A stretch of 64,000 bases of DNA from positions 6,305,001 through 6,369,000 of the forward strand of contig NZ_CP036433.1 of assembly GCF_007751035.1 (NCBI RefSeq), read 5' to 3'. Shown here piece after piece: positions 36,962 to 46,121 of the stretch (positions within the stretch are counted from its first letter, which is position 1; the number at the start of each line of letters is the position of its first letter). The notes beneath the pieces are model-generated. The model saw nothing but the letters and a program-made list of their open reading frames with translations, made no database searches and was not told where the DNA came from. A program made the position numbers and the translations under genes. This stretch comes from Lignipirellula cremea (GTDB lineage Bacteria; Planctomycetota; Planctomycetia; Pirellulales; Pirellulaceae).

Positions 36962-38953
36962 TTATTTTTCGATCCAGATCAGGGGAAGCGGATGCGTATC
37001 CTGGTTATGGGGGGCGAATCCTTTCACATAGGGCTTCACCATATTGATCGTGACGTACGTATACAGGGGAATCACCGGCAGTTCGTCCATCAGGATCCGT
37101 TCCGCATCGTACAGCATCTGCAGCCGTTTCTTCGTGTCGGGCTCGGACTTGGCGGAGGCGATCAGGCGATCGTACTCGGGATTGCTCCAGCCGGTTTCGT
37201 TGTTGGCCCCGTCGGTGACAAACATGTCGAGGAACGTCATCGGGTCCGGGTAATCGCCGATCCAGCCGGCCCTGGCGATAGAATAGTCCTTGGACTGGAC
37301 CAACGCCAGATACTGGGCCCATTCCACGTTCCGCAACTGCGCTTGCACGCCAATCTGCGCCCAGTTCCGCTGGATGACCTCGGCCACGGAACGGTGCGAG
37401 TCGGCCGTGTTGAACAGCAGTTCCAGCTTCGGCAGGCCGGAACCACCGTCAAAACCGGCCGCCTTGAGCATGCGCTTCGCCAGCGCCAGGTCGTACTCAC
37501 CGCATTGCGGCGGATCGTAACCGGGCAAGACCGGCGGCGTAAAAGTACGCGACGGCGGCTGCCCCGCCCGGGTAACGTAATCGACGATCTGCTGCTTGTT
37601 GATAGAAGCGTTGAGCGCCCTTCGAATCAGCACCCCTTTTTCCACCTGTTCGCCGTCGAACTCCACCTTCTCCCGGTTGTTGAACGGGGCTTTGGTAACG
37701 TTCACCCGATAAAAGTAAGTGCCCAGCATCGGCGAGGCATAAAAGTCCTCCCGCGTTTTCAGTTTGGGCAGCACGGCCAGAGGCACCGTCGTCGTCCAGT
37801 CCAGTTGGTCGTTGAGATACATATTCAGGCTGGTCGTTTCACTCTGCACCGGCAGCGCGTCGACCACCTCGACCTGGACGTTCTCTGCGTCCCAGTACGT
37901 CGGATTCTTGACCATGCGAATATGATCCCGAATCCGGCGGCCCTGCAGCAGGTAAGGGCCGTTGGTCACGATCTTGTCCACATCGGTCCAGTGATCGCCA
38001 TGGGCTTCCACGCAGCGGCGATTCACGGGAAACAAGGGATAGAACGCCACCAGATTGGCAAAATACGGCGTGGGCTCTTTCAGCGTGACCACCAGCGTTT
38101 CCGGATTGGGCGCCCTGATTCCCACCAGCGTGTCAAAGTCGAGCAGGATAAACGTGCAGCGTTCGACCGGGCCCTCGACCGGCAGTTCCGCCCCGGGCTG
38201 GGCTTTGGTGTAGGCGACCGTCTTGCCGGGGGCTTCCCAGTCGACGCCCTGTTTGGTCTGGGGTTTGACGGAAATCTGATAGACGAAGCGTTCTTTCCAG
38301 TCGGCTTCTGACTTCTCCTTCGCCTTTTCCTCCTTCGCCTTGTCGGAGTATTTTTCGTACTTTGGCTGCGCAGGTTTCAGGATCTTCAGCACCACGCCAT
38401 GGATGGTCGGTTTGGGCGAGGGGCCGGGGGCATCGATTTCAATCTCGACGCGGCTGCCGACCTCGATTTTGCTGTTGGTAAAGTCTTCGGCGCCTTCGAT
38501 GTAATACAGCTGGTAGGCGTACTGCGAACCGGTGTACGGATGCAACATGCGGCGCCAGGAAAAGACAAAATCGTCGGCCGTAACAGGATCGCCATTGGAC
38601 CACTTCGCGCCCTGGCGCATGGTAAAGGTGTAGGTGCGGCCGTCCTCGGAAATCGTATAGGCCGAGGCGGCGGCGGGCTGCGGGGTCATTTCCAGGTTGC
38701 CGGAAGCGTCTGGTTTGGCTCCGGCCGGCGGACGTTCGCTGAGCAGGCCCTCAAACAGGGATCGCAAGATGCGTCCCTCAGGCTGACCGGTCGATTTGGG
38801 CGGGTCGAGCGTTTTGACTTCATCGCCGTTATTAAAAGTGAAGTCGGCCGGCGGACGCTGGGCGAACGACATGGCCCAGCCGATGGAGGCGATCGCCCCC
38901 GCCAGCGCCAGATACGGAAACAGCGTGCGACCCAGATGATGCGACATGGGCAT
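36962..38953 (-). CDS. oppA: oligopeptide-binding protein (OppA-like, SBP family 5)
   Basis: 663 residues from the ATG at 38951-38953; another ATG two codons on is equally possible. A membrane anchor or signal peptide (LFPYLALAGAIASIGWAMSFA) is followed by the mature domain with FNNGDEVKTLDPPKSTGQPEG, FTMRQGAKWSNGDPVTADDFVFSWRR and the C-terminal WIGDYPDPMTFLDMF. A charged insertion around 180-260 (Lys/Glu-rich) is unusual for the family. First transport gene of the operon, 56 bp after a TPR protein gene. Confidence 0.92.
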   Translation of the reverse strand: MPMSHHLGRTLFPYLALAGAIASIGWAMSFAQRPPADFTFNNGDEVKTLDPPKSTGQPEGRILRSLFEGLLSERPPAGAKPDASGNLEMTPQPAAASAYTISEDGRTYTFTMRQGAKWSNGDPVTADDFVFSWRRMLHPYTGSQYAYQLYYIEGAEDFTNSKIEVGSRVEIEIDAPGPSPKPTIHGVVLKILKPAQPKYEKYSDKAKEEKAKEKSEADWKERFVYQISVKPQTKQGVDWEAPGKTVAYTKAQPGAELPVEGPVERCTFILLDFDTLVGIRAPNPETLVVTLKEPTPYFANLVAFYPLFPVNRRCVEAHGDHWTDVDKIVTNGPYLLQGRRIRDHIRMVKNPTYWDAENVQVEVVDALPVQSETTSLNMYLNDQLDWTTTVPLAVLPKLKTREDFYASPMLGTYFYRVNVTKAPFNNREKVEFDGEQVEKGVLIRRALNASINKQQIVDYVTRAGQPPSRTFTPPVLPGYDPPQCGEYDLALAKRMLKAAGFDGGSGLPKLELLFNTADSHRSVAEVIQRNWAQIGVQAQLRNVEWAQYLALVQSKDYSIARAGWIGDYPDPMTFLDMFVTDGANNETGWSNPEYDRLIASAKSEPDTKKRLQMLYDAERILMDELPVIPLYTYVTINMVKPYVKGFAPHNQDTHPLPLIWIEK

Positions 38954-39009
38954 GACGGCCTGGTGAGTAGGAACGAACCAACCGACGGCGGGCAACCGCC
39001 GACGGCGGA

Positions 39010-39780
39010 TCAGGTTTTCTTGCTGCGTAAATGTTCGACTTGGGCGCGGTCAGCCTGCGCCTGCTCCTGCTTCCCTTGCGAATCAAGCGAGACAGCCCGG
39101 CCCGTCAGGGCGGCGACGTTCTGACCTTCGCAAGCAATGGCGCGGGAGTAAAAGTGCACCGCCAGTTCGTGCCTGCCAGCCAGTTGCTGGGCATTTCCCA
39201 CCATGAGATACACCTCGACCATGCGGGCATCCAGGGCGGCGGCGGTCTGCTCCGGGGCCGTGGCATGTTCGGCCAAGTCGAACAGGTCGGGCGTGTAGAT
39301 ATAAAGCTGGTCTTCCGCCAGCGTTTGCACTCGCGGCCATAACTCGGCCGCCAGAAGCGGATGGTCGTTCGTCCAGTTCTCCCAGACCCCGTTGCCGTTT
39401 CCGTCGGACTTGTCCAGAAAATGGGCAAGCACCGCCGCATCGTGGGAACCGCGCTGGCTGGAAACGCTCAGGTCAAAAATCAGGTCCCAGCGATCGGCAA
39501 CATCGGCTGGCCGCGGCCGCAACAGCTTGTCCTTCACCAGCATTTTCGCCAGCGAGTCCGTCGCGTCCTCGCGCACCAGCGGGGTCAGTTGAATCTCCAG
39601 CCAGGGAAGTTCGTAAAACGAATAAGTTCGTCGCTCGAAGGTAAAGGGCGAGAACTCTTTTCCCGCCCGTCCGGAACTGACGATCCCCACGCCCAGCAAC
39701 ACGACTGCGACGCTCACCAGGAAGAACATCCCCAGAGCAAACGATTTCCAGCCGGGAGCAGTGCGTGCATCGGGGGTCAT
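39010..39780 (-). CDS. membrane-anchored TPR-like protein upstream of the opp genes
   Basis: 256 residues from the ATG at 39778-39780. One membrane helix (ALGMFFLVSVAVVLLGVGIV, about 14-33) is followed by a soluble outer domain. Near the C-terminus is a TPR-like pair (MVEVYLMVGNAQQLAGRHELAVHFYSRAIACEG and following). Same strand and 56 bp before oppA, so it is likely the first gene of the operon. A role in assembling or feeding the transporter is only inferred. The divergent ligase gene starts about 210 bp upstream. Confidence 0.7.
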   Translation of the reverse strand: MTPDARTAPGWKSFALGMFFLVSVAVVLLGVGIVSSGRAGKEFSPFTFERRTYSFYELPWLEIQLTPLVREDATDSLAKMLVKDKLLRPRPADVADRWDLIFDLSVSSQRGSHDAAVLAHFLDKSDGNGNGVWENWTNDHPLLAAELWPRVQTLAEDQLYIYTPDLFDLAEHATAPEQTAAALDARMVEVYLMVGNAQQLAGRHELAVHFYSRAIACEGQNVAALTGRAVSLDSQGKQEQAQADRAQVEHLRSKKT

Positions 39781-39991
39781 CGAGACGGATTCTTCCAAAA
39801 CAAAACTCAGCGTCCAGGACGGGCTGCAGGCGATCATGTTGGATCAACGTTTTTATTGTTACCGCCAGCCCCGCGCGGAGCAACTGCGGAACCGATGGCA
39901 AAACGAACGAATCGCTGAAAACCTTTACAGGCCCGCCCGTGCGCACCAGAATGAGCCGAGTACCTATTTCATCTCCCCCGAGGGCGAACCG

Positions 39992-41011
39992 ATGGCGGAA
40001 ATAGCAGACGGCGAAACGGCGGAAGTGCAGGGCTCCGGAAAAAAGCCTTACCAGCTGAAAAACATCGGCGGTGTGTATTCCTGCAGCTGCCCGGCCTGGC
40101 GGAACCAGTCGCTGGCGATTGAGAATCGCACCTGCAAACACTTGCGAGCCTATCGCGGCGAAGCAGCGGAAAAAGAACGGGTGGGCAATGCTCTGCCGCC
40201 AGCCAAGGCCGCCAAAGCCTCCGCGAAAGCAGGCCCGCCGCTGCTGCTGGCGCATCGCTGGGAGAACGACGTGGACCTGGCGGGCTGGTGGATGAGTGAA
40301 AAACTCGATGGCGTGCGCGCCTATTGGGACGGCAAGCAGTTCCTTTCGCGTCAGGGCAACACCTTCCACGCTCCTGACTGGTTCGTCGTTGGGCTGCCCG
40401 CAACCCCGCTTGATGGCGAGCTATGGCTGGAGCGTAAAGCTTTCCAGCGGACGGTTAGCGTGGTCCGTCGGCAGGACAAAAGCGACCACTGGAAGCAGAT
40501 CTCCTTTGTGATCTTCGATGCGCCGGGAACCGACGCTCCTTTTGAACGACGCATGCAAGAGGTTCGCGAAATTGTGGCCGATCAAAAGCCGCCTTACGCC
40601 AGCGCGCTGGAACAGGTTGGCTGCGACGGCCTGGACCACTTGCGGCAGGAACTAGCCCGCGTCGAAAACCTGGGCGGCGAAGGCCTCATGCTCCGGCAAC
40701 CCGGGTCCCGCTATGAATCGGGCCGGTCGACCACGCTATACAAGGTCAAAACGTTTCACGACGCCGACGCCACGGTGGTCGAACATACGCCCGGCAAAGG
40801 ACGCCACAAGGGACGGCTGGGCGCGGTCGTGGCCGAACTGCCGAACGGGATTCGGTTCTCTGTAGGCACGGGCTTCTCCGACGCGCAGAGAGAATCGCCG
40901 CCAGCGATCGGGAGCATCATCATTTACCGCTACCAGGAATTATCCGATGGCGGCGTGCCACGATTTCCGTCCTTCGTTGGCGTCCGCATCGACGCGGATT
41001 CCGCGGGGTAA
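39992..41011 (+). CDS. SWIM zinc-finger ATP-dependent DNA ligase-like protein
   Basis: 339 residues. The N-terminal SWIM-type motif is CxC-x14-CxH (C31, C33, C48, H50). The nucleotidyltransferase domain has motif I EKLDGVR (adenylated Lys104), DGELWLERKAF as motif III-like, and GEGLMLRQPGSRY as motif IV; then YKVKTFHDADATVVEH and an OB-fold end (GSIIIYRYQELSDGGVPRFP). Start taken at the ATG 39992, with GAGGGCG 8 nt upstream and family-like sequence beginning there; the frame is open to 39761. Probably a repair ligase. Confidence 0.85.
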   Translation: MAEIADGETAEVQGSGKKPYQLKNIGGVYSCSCPAWRNQSLAIENRTCKHLRAYRGEAAEKERVGNALPPAKAAKASAKAGPPLLLAHRWENDVDLAGWWMSEKLDGVRAYWDGKQFLSRQGNTFHAPDWFVVGLPATPLDGELWLERKAFQRTVSVVRRQDKSDHWKQISFVIFDAPGTDAPFERRMQEVREIVADQKPPYASALEQVGCDGLDHLRQELARVENLGGEGLMLRQPGSRYESGRSTTLYKVKTFHDADATVVEHTPGKGRHKGRLGAVVAELPNGIRFSVGTGFSDAQRESPPAIGSIIIYRYQELSDGGVPRFPSFVGVRIDADSAG

Positions 41012-41079
41012 AGTAGCTCCTCCCGAAAGCGACACGCCCGCCAGACTGCACTCGATGTTCCATGAGTGTGGGGCAATAA

Positions 41080-41111
41080 AAAAACGGCCGCTGAAACCAG
41101 CGGCCGTTTTT
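41080..41111. terminator. bidirectional intrinsic terminator
   Basis: A perfect 14-bp inverted repeat, AAAAACGGCCGCTG / CAGCGGCCGTTTTT, with an AAAC loop. It has U-runs in both directions and sits between the convergent ligase and DUF1559 genes, so it serves both. Confidence 0.9.
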
Positions 41112-41158
41112 GAATTTTGAGCGTGTTGCAACGGGCAAAGCCTGCTGCTGACGGTCGA

Positions 41159-42130
41159 CTACGGGTTGATATCTTCCATGTCGAAGCTGATGCCGTCTTT
41201 GCGGTCCAACAGGAATTCGAAGACCGTGTCAGCGTTGGTGGTGCTGCTGTCGTTGCGATCGTTTTCTACGGTCTCACTGATGAAGTGGGTGCTGCCGTCG
41301 CAGAAGACGAACTGGGCGCCACGACCATGCAGGCTGCTGTAACTGACCGTGGTGGAAAGCTGGTTGATGGCGCGATCGCCGCCGGCCAGGCAGTAGTTAC
41401 GATTCCAGTTGGCCGTGGCCAGATTCGTGGAAGACAGCAGGGTCTGGTTGTTTCCATAAGGAGACGCGGCGCCCCACAGCGTTCCGGTGCCCGTGCTACG
41501 GGCCCGAGTGGCGCGTTCGCCAGCGAGAATCGTATTGGTGGTGCCGTCGGTGATGTCGCGGATCTTCAGTTTGCCGTAGGAGCTGTTGAAGAGGACGCCC
41601 GTTGCAACGGTGGCGCCGACGCTATCCAGCCCATATCGCTGGCAGTTGCCGACGTAGTTGGAGCGGGTCTGGATAAAGCCATCCAGCGTGCGCGAGGTCG
41701 GTTCCGCGTCGGTGGGGCACATCAAAACCGTCAGCGGCTGGCTCAGACGAGAAATCTGATCCGCCGAGGGAGTGGCCAAACCGTTCCAGATGTAAGCATA
41801 AGCGGTCGGCTGGATCGTATCGTACATGGTGGCAAGTTCCATGTACGGCAGAATCTGGGTCGTCCAGGAGTAGCCATTCAGAATGGCGCCGTTGGCCGCA
41901 GCGGCACTCGTCAAACCGTTATCAACGATACCGGCGGGCAGCTTTTGATGCTGATCGATGAAGCCGTGAACACCCAGGCCCACCTGCTTGAGATTATTAA
42001 TGCACTGCGAGCGCCGAGCAGATTCACGAGCCGCCTGAACGGCCGGCAATAACAATGCAACCAATACACCAATGATGGCGATAACCACCAGGAGTTCAAC
42101 AAGAGTGAAACCATGCCGGCGTTGTGCCAT
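41159..42130 (-). CDS. DUF1559 pseudopilin-like protein (array member 1)
   Basis: 323 residues. The N-terminus MAQRRHGFTLVELLVVIAI is a type IV pilin/pseudopilin prepilin-peptidase site followed by the long hydrophobic helix. The C-terminal part has the H-X9-DG motif (H then nine residues then DG, ending QFVFCDGSTHFIS) and the array-wide end DGISFDMEDINP. Proteins of this type are hugely expanded in planctomycetes and are exported. Nearly identical to member 2, including promoter and leader, so the two are a recent duplication. Confidence 0.93.
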   Translation of the reverse strand: MAQRRHGFTLVELLVVIAIIGVLVALLLPAVQAARESARRSQCINNLKQVGLGVHGFIDQHQKLPAGIVDNGLTSAAAANGAILNGYSWTTQILPYMELATMYDTIQPTAYAYIWNGLATPSADQISRLSQPLTVLMCPTDAEPTSRTLDGFIQTRSNYVGNCQRYGLDSVGATVATGVLFNSSYGKLKIRDITDGTTNTILAGERATRARSTGTGTLWGAASPYGNNQTLLSSTNLATANWNRNYCLAGGDRAINQLSTTVSYSSLHGRGAQFVFCDGSTHFISETVENDRNDSSTTNADTVFEFLLDRKDGISFDMEDINP

Positions 42131-42200
42131 GCGAATTCTCCGAAGAGCGAGAGGAAGGGAGGGAAGGAGGGAGGGAGGGGAGAGGCCCCATTACCTCTTG

Positions 42201-42228
42201 ATTGTAAACAGCGCTTGTTTTTCTGCAA
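42201..42228 (-). promoter_or_regulatory. promoter of DUF1559 gene 1
   Basis: On the minus strand TTGCAG (42223-42228), a 16-bp spacer and TACAAT (42201-42206). The same boxes, spacing and flanks occur before gene 2. A pyrimidine-rich leader and GGAG lie between it and the ATG. Confidence 0.7.
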
Positions 42229-42342
42229 TCGGGAAAATAAAAATATTTACCGATCTTTGCCGAGAAAACACTTCTAGTTCTTTTGGGCCAATCGCCACCT
42301 GCCTTCAGGTGACGCCGCCTGCTCAACCGAGGGAAACCCAGA

Positions 42343-43323
42343 TTACGGGTTGATATCTTCCATGTCGAAGCTGATGCCGTCTTTGCGGTCCATCAGGTAT
42401 TCGAAGACGGTGTCAGCCGGGTAGGGCGAGGGCGAGCTGGTGTCAAGTTTATCGTTCTCGACGGTCTCACTGATGAAGTGAGTACTGCCGTCGCAGAAGA
42501 CGAACTGGGCGCCGCGGCCGTGCAGGCTGCTGTAATTGACCGTGGTGGAAAGCTGGTTGATGGCGCGATCGCCGCCGGCCAGGCAGTAGTTGCGGTTCCA
42601 GTGGGTCGTGGCGAGATTCGTGGTCGACAGCAGCGTCTGGGCATTTCCATAAGGAGAGGCAGCGTTCCACAAGGTTCCGGTGCCCGTGCTGCGAGCCCGT
42701 GTGGCGCGTTCACCGGCTAGAATCGTGTTGGTGGTGCCGTCGGTGATGTCGCGGATTTTAATCTTCCCGTAAGAACTGTTGATGAGCACGCCCGTCGCGT
42801 AGGTCAAGGTCACGTTGTCCAGTCCGAAACGCTGGCAGTTGCCGACGTAGTTGGAGCGGGTCTGGACAAAGCCATCCAGCGTGCGCGAGGTCGGTTCCGC
42901 ATCGGTGGGGCACATCAAAACCGCCAGCGGCTGACTCAGACGAGAAATCTGGTCCGCAGAAGGTGTGGCCAGACCATTCCACATATAAGCATAAGTGGTC
43001 GGCTGAATCGTGTCGTACATGGTGGCAAGTTCCATGTACGGCAGAATCTGGGTCGTCCAGGAGTAGCCATTAAGAAGGGCGCCATTAGCGCCGGCAGCGC
43101 TGGTCAAACCGTTATCGACGATACCAGCGGGTAGCTTCTGATGCTGATCGATGAAGCCGTGGACACCCAGGCCCACCTGCTTGAGATTATTAATACACTG
43201 CGAACGCCTCGCAGATTCACGGGCAGCCTGAACCGCCGGCAATAAGAGTGCAACCAACACACCAATGATGGCAATGACCACCAGGAGTTCAACAAGAGTG
43301 AAACCTTGCCGGCGTTGTGCCAT
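42343..43323 (-). CDS. DUF1559 pseudopilin-like protein (array member 2)
   Basis: 326 residues from the ATG at 43321-43323 (MAQRRQGFTLVEL). The frame stays open upstream but reads through the promoter. Same pilin-like N-terminus, H-X9-DG motif and DGISFDMEDINP end as member 1. It differs mainly by a 3-residue insertion near the end (DTSSPSPYPADTV) and a few substitutions. Confidence 0.93.
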   Translation of the reverse strand: MAQRRQGFTLVELLVVIAIIGVLVALLLPAVQAARESARRSQCINNLKQVGLGVHGFIDQHQKLPAGIVDNGLTSAAGANGALLNGYSWTTQILPYMELATMYDTIQPTTYAYMWNGLATPSADQISRLSQPLAVLMCPTDAEPTSRTLDGFVQTRSNYVGNCQRFGLDNVTLTYATGVLINSSYGKIKIRDITDGTTNTILAGERATRARSTGTGTLWNAASPYGNAQTLLSTTNLATTHWNRNYCLAGGDRAINQLSTTVNYSSLHGRGAQFVFCDGSTHFISETVENDKLDTSSPSPYPADTVFEYLMDRKDGISFDMEDINP

Positions 43324-43379
43324 GCGTATTCTCCGAAAAGCGAAAGAAGGGAGGGAAGAGAGGGTGGACCCGCACCCCG

Positions 43380-43407
43380 ATTGTAAATCCCTCTGGCTTT
43401 TCTGCAA
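43380..43407 (-). promoter_or_regulatory. promoter of DUF1559 gene 2
   Basis: TTGCAG (43402-43407), a 16-bp spacer and TACAAT (43380-43385) on the minus strand, conserved with gene 1. The spacer also keeps AAAA after the -35 and TT before the -10. Confidence 0.7.
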
Positions 43408-43529
43408 TACGCAAAAATCTACAGATTTTAAATATTTAACGCCGCCCGCTAGACAGTCACCTCCGGCCCTGTGGGAGCAGGCGTCGCCTGGGGTCAGGCG
43501 ACGCCGCTTGCAAACATGCTCAAACCCGA

Positions 43530-44495
43530 TTACGGGTTGAGATCTTCCATGTCGAACGAGATACCGTCTTTACGATCCTGCAGGTACTCGAACACGGTAT
43601 TACTTACGTTGTGCTGCACATCGTTCTCCACCGATTCGCTGATGAAGTGGGTGCTGCCGTCGCAAAACACAAACTGGGCGCCTTTGCCATGCAGGCTGGA
43701 GTAGCTGACCGAGGTCGAGTTCTGGTTAATGCGTCGATGTCCGCCCCCAAGCACGTAGATCCGATTGTACTTTCGCTCCGGAGTCGAACCCGAGCTACGC
43801 GTATCAATCAGGTTGCCGTAAGGCTTGGCAGCTCCCCAAAGGGTGCCAGTACCCGTGCTGCGGGCTCGGGTGGCTCGTTCGCCCAACAAAATCGTATTGG
43901 TCGTGCCGTCCGTAATGTCGCGAATTTTCAGCTTGCCATAAGAACTGTTAAAGAGCACACCATTGGCGTTGTTAGCACCTTCGTTATCAAGCTGTTTCTG
44001 CTGGCAGTTGCCGACATAATTGCAACTGGTCTGCACATAACCGTCGAACGTCTGGGTGGTACTCTCCGCATCCGTCGGGCAGATGAACACGGGCAGAGCC
44101 TGACTAAGTCGGTTTTTCTGATCGGTACCCGGAGTGGCCCCACCAAAAATGTACGCATAGGTCGTCGGCTGGAGCGTATCATACATGGTGGAAAGCTCCA
44201 TAAAGGGCAGAATTTGTGCCCCCCAGCTCCAGCCATTCAGCACGGCGCCATTAGCTCCCGACGTGGACGAAAGCAGGTTGTCGACGACACCAGGAGGCAG
44301 CTTCTTGTTTTGGTCAATAAAGCCGTGGACGCCCAGGCCGAGCTGCTTCAGGTTATTGGAGCACTGCGAACGCCGAGCCGCTTCCCGGGCAGCTTGCACT
44401 GCCGGCAGCAACAACGCAACCAGGACGCCAATAATGGCAATCACAACAAGCAATTCGACCAGGGTAAAACCCTGGCGTCTACGATCTGAAGTCAT
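43530..44495 (-). CDS. DUF1559 pseudopilin-like protein (array member 3)
   Basis: 321 residues from the ATG at 44493-44495 (MTSDRRRQGFTLVEL). Pilin-like N-terminus with ARRSQC after the helix, the central CPTDAES block, H-X9-DG (SLHGKGAQFVFCDGS) and a DGISFDMEDLNP end. Closer to member 4 than to members 1 and 2 (for example HRRINQNST instead of DRAINQLST). Confidence 0.93.
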   Translation of the reverse strand: MTSDRRRQGFTLVELLVVIAIIGVLVALLLPAVQAAREAARRSQCSNNLKQLGLGVHGFIDQNKKLPPGVVDNLLSSTSGANGAVLNGWSWGAQILPFMELSTMYDTLQPTTYAYIFGGATPGTDQKNRLSQALPVFICPTDAESTTQTFDGYVQTSCNYVGNCQQKQLDNEGANNANGVLFNSSYGKLKIRDITDGTTNTILLGERATRARSTGTGTLWGAAKPYGNLIDTRSSGSTPERKYNRIYVLGGGHRRINQNSTSVSYSSLHGKGAQFVFCDGSTHFISESVENDVQHNVSNTVFEYLQDRKDGISFDMEDLNP

Positions 44496-44878
44496 AAAAC
44501 GCTCCGATGGAGAAGAGATAAGCACAATGGAAAAAAATTAGCTTAGGGAAAACCGCCCGAAGGGGTGTTCGCTGCTGACGAAGTCAAAAGATGAGGTAGA
44601 GAAAAGATTCAATTCACATCTTTATAACAAACCATCCGCTTATGCTCAAGAAAATAACCAAAAAAAGTTCTTTCCCTGCCCGCCAGAGGCTTGCGAAGGG
44701 CGTGCGTCGCTCTTCTTAAACGACACACCTGAAAGACTTTACGTGAAACCTGCTTGCGCAAATCCCGCCGCAGGAGCTTTGACTAGCATCCTGCGATTTG
44801 GCCTTAACGTCTCCATGAATGAGAGAGTCTGACCCTCAAAACCGCCTGGCAGACGAGCGTAATGACGCCCATCCTTGT
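44496..44878. other. intergenic interval between array members 3 and 4
   Basis: About 380 bp. It holds the promoter of member 3 at 44621-44649 and otherwise nothing recognised. No terminator hairpin was seen behind member 4. Confidence 0.5.
44621..44649 (-). promoter_or_regulatory. promoter of DUF1559 gene 3
   Basis: TTGAGC (44644-44649), a 17-bp spacer and TATAAA (44621-44626) on the minus strand. Spacer and -10 share GATGGTT and TGTTATAAAG with the gene 4 promoter. The leader is about 120 nt. Confidence 0.65.
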
Positions 44879-45859
44879 TTACGGGTTGAGATCTTCCATG
44901 TCGAACGAAATACCGTCTTTACGGTCCTGCAGGTATTCAAACACGGTGTTAGTAAGGCTGTGATTCGCATCGTTCTCGACCGATTCACTGATGAAGTGCG
45001 TGCTTCCGTCGCAGAAGACGAACTGGGCGCCTTTGCCGTGCAGGCTGGCATAGCTAACCGTAGTGGAGTTCTGGTTAATCCGACGATGGCCGCCCGCCAG
45101 CAGGTAGATCCGGTTCCACTTATGCGTGGCTTCCGGGGCCTGGGCATTCGTACTTCGCGTGTCAATCAGGTTGCCAAACGGCTTGGCGGCTCCCCACAAG
45201 GTTCCGCTTTGCGTGCTGCGACTCCGCGTGGCTCGCTCGCCGATCAGGATGGTGTTGGTAGTGCCGTCCGTAATGTCGCGGATTTTCAACTTGCCATAGG
45301 AACTATTGAAAAGCACGCCGTTCGAATAGGACAGGCTGTCGTGATCCAACTGCTTTTGCTGGCAATTGCCGACATAATTGCAACTGGTCTGCACATAGCC
45401 ATCGAAGGTTTGGGTTTGATCCTGGGCATCGGTCGGGCAGATGAAAACCGGCAGAGCCTGATTAACGCGAGCCTGCGCCTGACTGACCTTCCAGCTGGGG
45501 AATCCGGTCATTATGTACGGGGCCTGGGTGGGCTCCAAAGTATCGTACATGGTCGTGAGCTCCATGTACGGCAGAATCTGAGTCCCCCAACTCCAGCCAT
45601 TCAAAATCGCGCCGTTGGCTCCCGATGCTGACGTCAAACCGTTGTCGACGACCCCGGGCGGCAACTTCAGGTTCTGGTCGATAAAACCATGCACGCCCAG
45701 GCCAAGCTGCTTCAGGTTATTGGAGCACTGCGACCGCCGCGCCGCTTCGCGTGCTGCCTGGACCGCGGGAAGAAGCAAAGCAACCAGCACGCCGATGATG
45801 GCAATCACTACCAGCAGTTCCACAAGAGTAAAGGCGTGTCGTTTACGGTCCAAAATCAT
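44879..45859 (-). CDS. DUF1559 pseudopilin-like protein (array member 4)
   Basis: 326 residues from the ATG at 45857-45859 (GGAG upstream; MILDRKRHAFTLVEL). Same architecture as member 3: pilin-like helix, CPTDAQD block, H-X9-DG motif and DGISFDMEDLNP end. At position 5 of the processing region it has Ala in HAFTLVE where others have Gly (GFTLVE). The Gly at -1 of the prepilin peptidase site is therefore replaced by Ala, a conservative change that is tolerated in some pilins. Confidence 0.92.
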   Translation of the reverse strand: MILDRKRHAFTLVELLVVIAIIGVLVALLLPAVQAAREAARRSQCSNNLKQLGLGVHGFIDQNLKLPPGVVDNGLTSASGANGAILNGWSWGTQILPYMELTTMYDTLEPTQAPYIMTGFPSWKVSQAQARVNQALPVFICPTDAQDQTQTFDGYVQTSCNYVGNCQQKQLDHDSLSYSNGVLFNSSYGKLKIRDITDGTTNTILIGERATRSRSTQSGTLWGAAKPFGNLIDTRSTNAQAPEATHKWNRIYLLAGGHRRINQNSTTVSYASLHGKGAQFVFCDGSTHFISESVENDANHSLTNTVFEYLQDRKDGISFDMEDLNP

Positions 45860-45951
45860 AAGGTGACTCCCTGAGAAAGACGCAGGCAATTCGCCAGAAA
45901 GGCGAGAACCACTAGTCAATAGATAAGACGGTGACGAGATTATTTCAGCGC

Positions 45952-45980
45952 TTTATAACATTTAACCATCTTTCCTTCAA
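45952..45980 (-). promoter_or_regulatory. promoter of DUF1559 gene 4
   Basis: TTGAAG (45975-45980), a 17-bp spacer and TATAAA (45952-45957) on the minus strand, conserved with the gene 3 promoter in spacing and in the -10 flank. Confidence 0.65.
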
Positions 45981-46121
45981 GGATTTTATCATTAAATTAT
46001 TTTTTAATTGCATTGCCGCCCTGCCAGACACGGATGACGATTACGTTCGACGCCAATTTTCAAGAGACTTCCCGCCCTGGAAGGGTAGACAGCCTGCGAG
46101 AAGGCACACGGCCCAAAACCG

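Noticed and set aside
36182-38311. Long plus-strand open frame opposite oppA and oppB
   Set aside because: Antisense shadow of well-supported transporter genes; no motif, His/Arg-rich composition.
42148-42186. GGGA-rich block as a functional repeat
   Set aside because: It is a low-complexity purine run in the leader of DUF1559 gene 1, and a shorter version in gene 2; no regular unit.
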